From assembly GCA_910588165.1 (NCBI GenBank), contig CAJUOR010000023.1, positions 1 through 24,137 on the forward strand: 24,137 nt of DNA, in the 5' to 3' direction. The notes beneath the pieces were generated by a model that searched no databases, was not told the origin of the DNA, and worked only from the letters and a program-made list of their open reading frames with translations. Source of the DNA: an uncultured Thomasclavelia sp. Lineage in GTDB: Bacteria > Bacillota_I > Bacilli_A > Erysipelotrichales > Coprobacillaceae. The position numbers were made by a program, and so were the translations under genes. Numbering within the stretch: position 1 is the stretch's first letter; each line of letters starts with the position of its first letter. Shown in pieces: positions 21,172 to 24,137 of this stretch.

Positions 21172-21894
21172 CTATACAAACTTTCTGCTTTCCAAACGAA
21201 TTGGGCAGTATTCCTCAAGAAAATTCTCCATAATCTCACGACACGTAACCAGTGTCCCTTCATCTGCATCAATAACATCTATTTCTTCAATGCCTAAACG
21301 ATTCACATATCTGATAACTCTTAAAACGCTTGGCGCATAAAACGGATCTTTTTCTTTAACGTGGGCAAGACATACAAAGCCACCGGCAACAATACTTAAT
21401 GAAACAATTTGATGCGTATCATCACAAAAAACACAATGGTCGACCATCATCGCACTACCACAATCTTTTAAGATAAAAGCAATTGTAAATAGATAGACTA
21501 ATAAAGGCGGATAGCCCTCGTTTAAGCATTTGAATGCCTGCATCATAAAATCAGAATGTTTAAGATTAGGCTGATTTTCTTCTATACCTCGATAATAATA
21601 CTCGGCAATCAACGTTGCACAAGCCGTTGATTGAAGATTTTCGTGAAGATAGCGAAATTCATCAAGAGCAACTGCTCTAATGAGCCTCGATAAACCTTGT
21701 CGCAAGAAAAGTGTAAATTCACTATACATTAAAGGTTGACAAGCTGAAGCATTTTTGCTTTTAGGTTTACGTAAACCCGTAGCAATCACCGCAAGCTTAC
21801 CGTATTCCTCGAAATAAATCGTTAAAATGCAATCATTTTCTTTATACGGCAAAACCTTCAATACAATTCCTTTGGCAACAACCTCTTCTTTCAT
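21172..21894 (-). CDS. recO: DNA repair protein RecO
   Basis: Recombination mediator that helps load RecA with RecR; 240 residues. The N-terminal OB fold starts EEVVAKGIVLKVLPYKENDCILTIY, continuing with LAVIATGLRKPKSKNA and SEFTLFLRQGLSRL. A helical C-terminal domain carries a Cys cluster (HCVFCDD, GGFVCLAH) resembling the RecO zinc-binding site; the last ligand position reads His, not Cys. The longest frame starts with TTG 21897, but ATG 21894 overlaps the era stop as TGATG and is preferred. It is the last gene of the ybeY operon. The order era-recO matches B. subtilis. Confidence 0.92.
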   Translation of the reverse strand: MKEEVVAKGIVLKVLPYKENDCILTIYFEEYGKLAVIATGLRKPKSKNASACQPLMYSEFTLFLRQGLSRLIRAVALDEFRYLHENLQSTACATLIAEYYYRGIEENQPNLKHSDFMMQAFKCLNEGYPPLLVYLFTIAFILKDCGSAMMVDHCVFCDDTHQIVSLSIVAGGFVCLAHVKEKDPFYAPSVLRVIRYVNRLGIEEIDVIDADEGTLVTCREIMENFLEEYCPIRLESRKFV

Positions 21895-22787
21895 CAATAA
21901 TCTTCCTCGTTATAACCGAATTCTTTCAAATACTTTTGCTTATTACGCCAATTATTTTCCACACGTACGAACAGCTCTAAAGAAACCGGTTGATTCAAAT
22001 AACGTTTCATCTCACGGCGAGCTGCTTCTCTAATCTTCTTAATCATACTTCCCTGCTTGCCAACCAATATCCCTTTTTGGCTATTGCGATCCACAATAAT
22101 TGTCGCAATAATTTCAACCCCATACTTATCTTCTTGCATTCTTTCAATGACGATGGCTACTGAATGAGGTACTTCTTCATGTGTAAAATATAAAATTTTC
22201 TCACGAATAAACTCTGCCATCAAATAACGCTCATTGTGATCTGTGATTTGATCATCGGCATAATATTTAACACCCTCCGGTAAATAATCACAAATGATTT
22301 GTTTTAAAACATCAAGATTTTGATCTTTTAATGAGCTAACAGGGATAATTTCTTTAAAATCAAAGACTTCTTGCCAGCTTTGAAGCTTTTCATACAAAGC
22401 TTCTTTAGACAATAAATCAATCTTATTCAAAACAAGGAAGACGGGTGCTTCCTGACTTTTTAATTTCTCTAAAATATATTTTTCCTGTGAGCCTAATGTT
22501 TCATTAGCTCCGGAAACAAATAAAACGACATCTGTCCCATAAACGCTATTGATAGCCGTCGTATTCATAAAAGATCCTAACAAATCTTTAGGTGTATGAA
22601 TACCGGGTGTATCAATAAAAACAATCTGACAAGCTTCATCTGTATAAATGCCTTGCAGTGTTGTGCGAGTTGTCTGCGCTTTATCAGACATAATGGCGAT
22701 TTTCTTTTTTAAAATATGATTGAGCAATGTAGACTTTCCGGCATTAGGACGTCCCACGATTGCGACAAAACCTGATTTAAATTTCAT
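21894..22787 (-). CDS. era: GTPase Era, ribosome assembly
   Basis: Essential GTPase that binds the 3' end of 16S rRNA during 30S maturation; 297 residues. The G domain has G1 GRPNAGKSTLLN, G2 region QTTRTTLQGI, G3 DTPGIHTP and G4 LNKIDLL, with VSSLKDQN as G5-like. The C-terminal KH domain has KGILVGKQGSMIKKIREAAR and LELFVRVENNWR. GGAGAG precedes the ATG. It overlaps cdd upstream as ATGA and recO downstream as TGATG. Confidence 0.97.
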   Translation of the reverse strand: MKFKSGFVAIVGRPNAGKSTLLNHILKKKIAIMSDKAQTTRTTLQGIYTDEACQIVFIDTPGIHTPKDLLGSFMNTTAINSVYGTDVVLFVSGANETLGSQEKYILEKLKSQEAPVFLVLNKIDLLSKEALYEKLQSWQEVFDFKEIIPVSSLKDQNLDVLKQIICDYLPEGVKYYADDQITDHNERYLMAEFIREKILYFTHEEVPHSVAIVIERMQEDKYGVEIIATIIVDRNSQKGILVGKQGSMIKKIREAARREMKRYLNQPVSLELFVRVENNWRNKQKYLKEFGYNEEDY

Positions 22788-23179
22788 AAATTCTCTCCTG
22801 TAAATGACAGTGGCAATAATGCTGCAACTGTTGTTTCTAATTGTTCTTTATCATTAGCCATGATTATTTTAGTATCAGCAGATAAAAATTCTACAAAAAC
22901 TTGACGGCAAGCCCCACAAGGACTAACCAATTGTTTGGCATCAGCATAAATAGCTAAAGCTTTCACTTCAGTTACTAAAAAACCTTGGGAAATCAAGGAA
23001 TATAAGGCATTTCTTTCAGCACACATACATAATCCATACGACGCGTTTTCAACATTACAGCCATGAATGATTTGACCGCTTTTTAGCTTCAAAGCACAAC
23101 CGACATGAAATTTAGAATAAGGTGCATATGCCTTTAAGCTCGCTTTTTTAGCTTCTAAAATTAAGTCTTCGTTTCTCAT
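22784..23179 (-). CDS. cdd: Cytidine deaminase
   Basis: Zinc enzyme that deaminates cytidine and deoxycytidine to uridine and deoxyuridine; 131 residues, the usual tetrameric short form. Substrate and zinc motifs are SKFHVGCALK, GCNVENASYGLCMCAERNAL (zinc Cys and catalytic Glu of C-A-E) and SPCGACRQVF (the other two Cys). The open frame extends to 23230, but the ATG at 23179 has AAAGGAAAA just upstream, begins MRNEDLILEAKK as expected, and follows the dgkA stop by 13 bases. Its product uridine is a substrate for the Pdp enzyme encoded about 20 kb away. Confidence 0.96.
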   Translation of the reverse strand: MRNEDLILEAKKASLKAYAPYSKFHVGCALKLKSGQIIHGCNVENASYGLCMCAERNALYSLISQGFLVTEVKALAIYADAKQLVSPCGACRQVFVEFLSADTKIIMANDKEQLETTVAALLPLSFTGENL

Positions 23180-23192
23180 TGCTTTTCCTTTC

Positions 23193-23570
23193 TTACAATA
23201 GATATGGGATAAAAATAAATAAACCAACACCTATGGCGCTTAGACATATCACCAATACTGCCCCACAACTTAAATCTTTGATTTTTTTAGCTCTTAGATC
23301 ATAATGAGGAGAAATAAAATCCACGATATTCTCAATAGCTGTATTAAAAATTTCAGCCATCAAAACAACCCCTATAGTCAAAAATAATATGCACCATTGT
23401 GTATTGGTAATTTTAAAATAAACACCAGCCACTAAGACGATTAGTCCCATCAAAACATCAAACCGCATATTCTTTTCTTCTTTAAAAGCCATAACAATGC
23501 CTTCAAAAGCTACCTTAAACATATCTTTTGAACGTTTATAACTAACCTTATCTGGTAATGTTTTGATCAT
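23193..23570 (-). CDS. dgkA: Diacylglycerol/undecaprenol kinase, DgkA family
   Basis: Small integral membrane lipid kinase, 125 residues. Gram-positive members phosphorylate undecaprenol to recycle the cell-wall carrier lipid. Three membrane segments lie at about 38-53, 58-75 and 101-120. The catalytic block AEIFNTAIENIVDFISPHYD and AKKIKDLSCGAVL carries the family Glu/Asn and Lys-Asp residues; the usual Ala of KDxxAGAVL is Cys. The ATG has AGGAGA upstream and overlaps the end of ybeY by 23 bases. The order ybeY-dgkA-cdd-era is conserved in Firmicutes. Confidence 0.95.
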   Translation of the reverse strand: MIKTLPDKVSYKRSKDMFKVAFEGIVMAFKEEKNMRFDVLMGLIVLVAGVYFKITNTQWCILFLTIGVVLMAEIFNTAIENIVDFISPHYDLRAKKIKDLSCGAVLVICLSAIGVGLFIFIPYLL

Positions 23571-24009
23571 TTAGAATCTTCTCCTGTAACGCAAACATCT
23601 TTTTTGCTTCCTCTTCTTGCATATGATCATATCCTAACAAATGCAAAAGCCCATGGGTAAATAGAAAGCAAAATTCTCTTTTAAAACTATGACCATAGCT
23701 TTCAGCCTGTTCTTTTGCCTTATCTAAAGAAATGAATATATCCCCTAGTTGTCTTGGCATTCCTTCTAATTCAAAGCATTCGGCATCTTCGTAGGCGAAA
23801 CTAATAACATCTGTCGGTCTATCAATTTGCCGATATTCCCGATTGATGCGATGAATCTCTTTATCATCAACAATAATACAAGACAATTCACAAGCGTCTT
23901 CGACCGCTAACATTTTAAACGTTGCTTCAATAATCTCATTAAACAATGCTTCATATTCATCAAGCTGTTCATTGGTTTGGTTAATAAATTCAAAAGCTAT
24001 TTCTCTCAT
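23548..24009 (-). CDS. ybeY: Endoribonuclease YbeY, rRNA maturation
   Basis: Metal-dependent RNase for 16S 3'-end maturation and ribosome quality control; 153 residues. The zinc motif THGLLHLLGYDHM provides the three His of H-x3-H-x5-H. ADVISF-like substrate sequence appears as RPTDVISFAYED, and LGDIFISLDKAKEQA is also conserved. GGGAGAG precedes the ATG. It appears to be the first gene of the operon, with an extended -10 promoter at 24034-24042. In Bacillus phoH and a 7TM-HD gene precede it, but I cannot identify them in the short stretch visible here. Confidence 0.96.
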   Translation of the reverse strand: MREIAFEFINQTNEQLDEYEALFNEIIEATFKMLAVEDACELSCIIVDDKEIHRINREYRQIDRPTDVISFAYEDAECFELEGMPRQLGDIFISLDKAKEQAESYGHSFKREFCFLFTHGLLHLLGYDHMQEEEAKKMFALQEKILNDQNITR

Positions 24010-24033
24010 CTCTCTCCCACCTTTTCATATCTT

Positions 24034-24042
24034 ATTATAGCA
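24034..24042 (-). promoter_or_regulatory. Extended -10 promoter for the ybeY operon
   Basis: The minus strand reads TGCTATAAT, with a weak -35. The predicted start is near 24027, giving a leader of about 18 bases. Confidence 0.55.
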
Positions 24043-24084
24043 CAGTTAGTTTGCCGATTCATCATTTTTGTTTCAGAAACCAAT

Positions 24085-24111
24085 AAAAGCATACGAATTT
24101 TCGGGGCTTTT
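24085..24111. terminator. Possible terminator hairpin upstream of ybeY
   Basis: AAAAGC (24085-24090) pairs with GCTTTT (24106-24111), and CGAA/TTCG (24094-24097 with 24100-24103) pair inside. Both strands have a few T after the stem. It could end a gene lying beyond the right edge; a TAG (24127-24125) on the minus strand would fit as its stop. Confidence 0.35.
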
Positions 24112-24137
24112 TGTTTTAGAAGTTCTAAACATAAATC

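Noticed and set aside
24006..24137. Minus-strand open frame entering from the right edge and ending at ATGA over the ybeY start
   Set aside because: It stays open for 44 codons, but an extended -10 promoter and a hairpin lie inside it and the peptide matches nothing I know. Another frame has TAG at 24127-24125 followed by the hairpin, which fits a gene end better. It remains possible.

Overview
This window reads as chromosomal core sequence from a low-GC, endospore-forming Firmicute. The best guess is an Erysipelotrichia-type gut bacterium. The basis is AT-rich third positions, strong GGAGG-type ribosome binding sites, sporulation genes (gpr, spoIIP), a single-chain glycyl-tRNA synthetase, and gene order close to the Bacillus subtilis sigA region. 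The genus is inference. I see no tRNA, rRNA, CRISPR array, insertion sequence or prophage.

Layout from the right end: ybeY-dgkA-cdd-era-recO form a tightly overlapping minus-strand operon (24009 to 21172). A second minus-strand operon, glyS-dnaG-rpoD-trmK-nif3-pepP (20996 to 13962), starts from a near-consensus promoter. That promoter lies inside a perfect 14-bp inverted repeat and is followed by an approximately 97-nt leader ending in an intrinsic terminator. ispH and a yqfQ/vrrA-like gene are on the plus strand, and ispH and pepP share a bidirectional terminator. cshB-nfo (12464 to 10217) follow, completing the B. subtilis-like order sigA, trmK, yqfO, ispH, yqfQ, cshB, nfo. purF (10098 to 8692) stands alone and converges with ispG; rpsT precedes ispG on the plus strand. 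gpr (with a sigma-G-like promoter), spoIIP, a small membrane gene in the yqxA position, and fmt run leftward.

The left end, from about 3.9 kb to 1, is more accessory. It holds an AT-rich orphan membrane protein in sparse DNA, then a nucleoside-salvage cluster (pdp, an unknown membrane protein, a PfkB-family kinase, and the start of an unknown gene).

Points that stand out: (1) the PurF homologue keeps its PRPP loop and all four Fe-S cysteines but has lost the glutaminase nucleophile and other glutamine-site residues; (2) the glyS leader has mutually exclusive antiterminator and terminator pairings without recognisable T-box sequence; (3) several terminators are folded around the stop codon of their own gene; (4) extended -10 promoters (TGnTATAAT) with weak -35 boxes and very short leaders recur; (5) a strong promoter fires straight into a terminator ahead of pdp. 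Several starts were moved from the longest open frame to the codon with the proper ribosome binding site (pfkB, fmt, spoIIP, ispG, glyS, recO, cdd).
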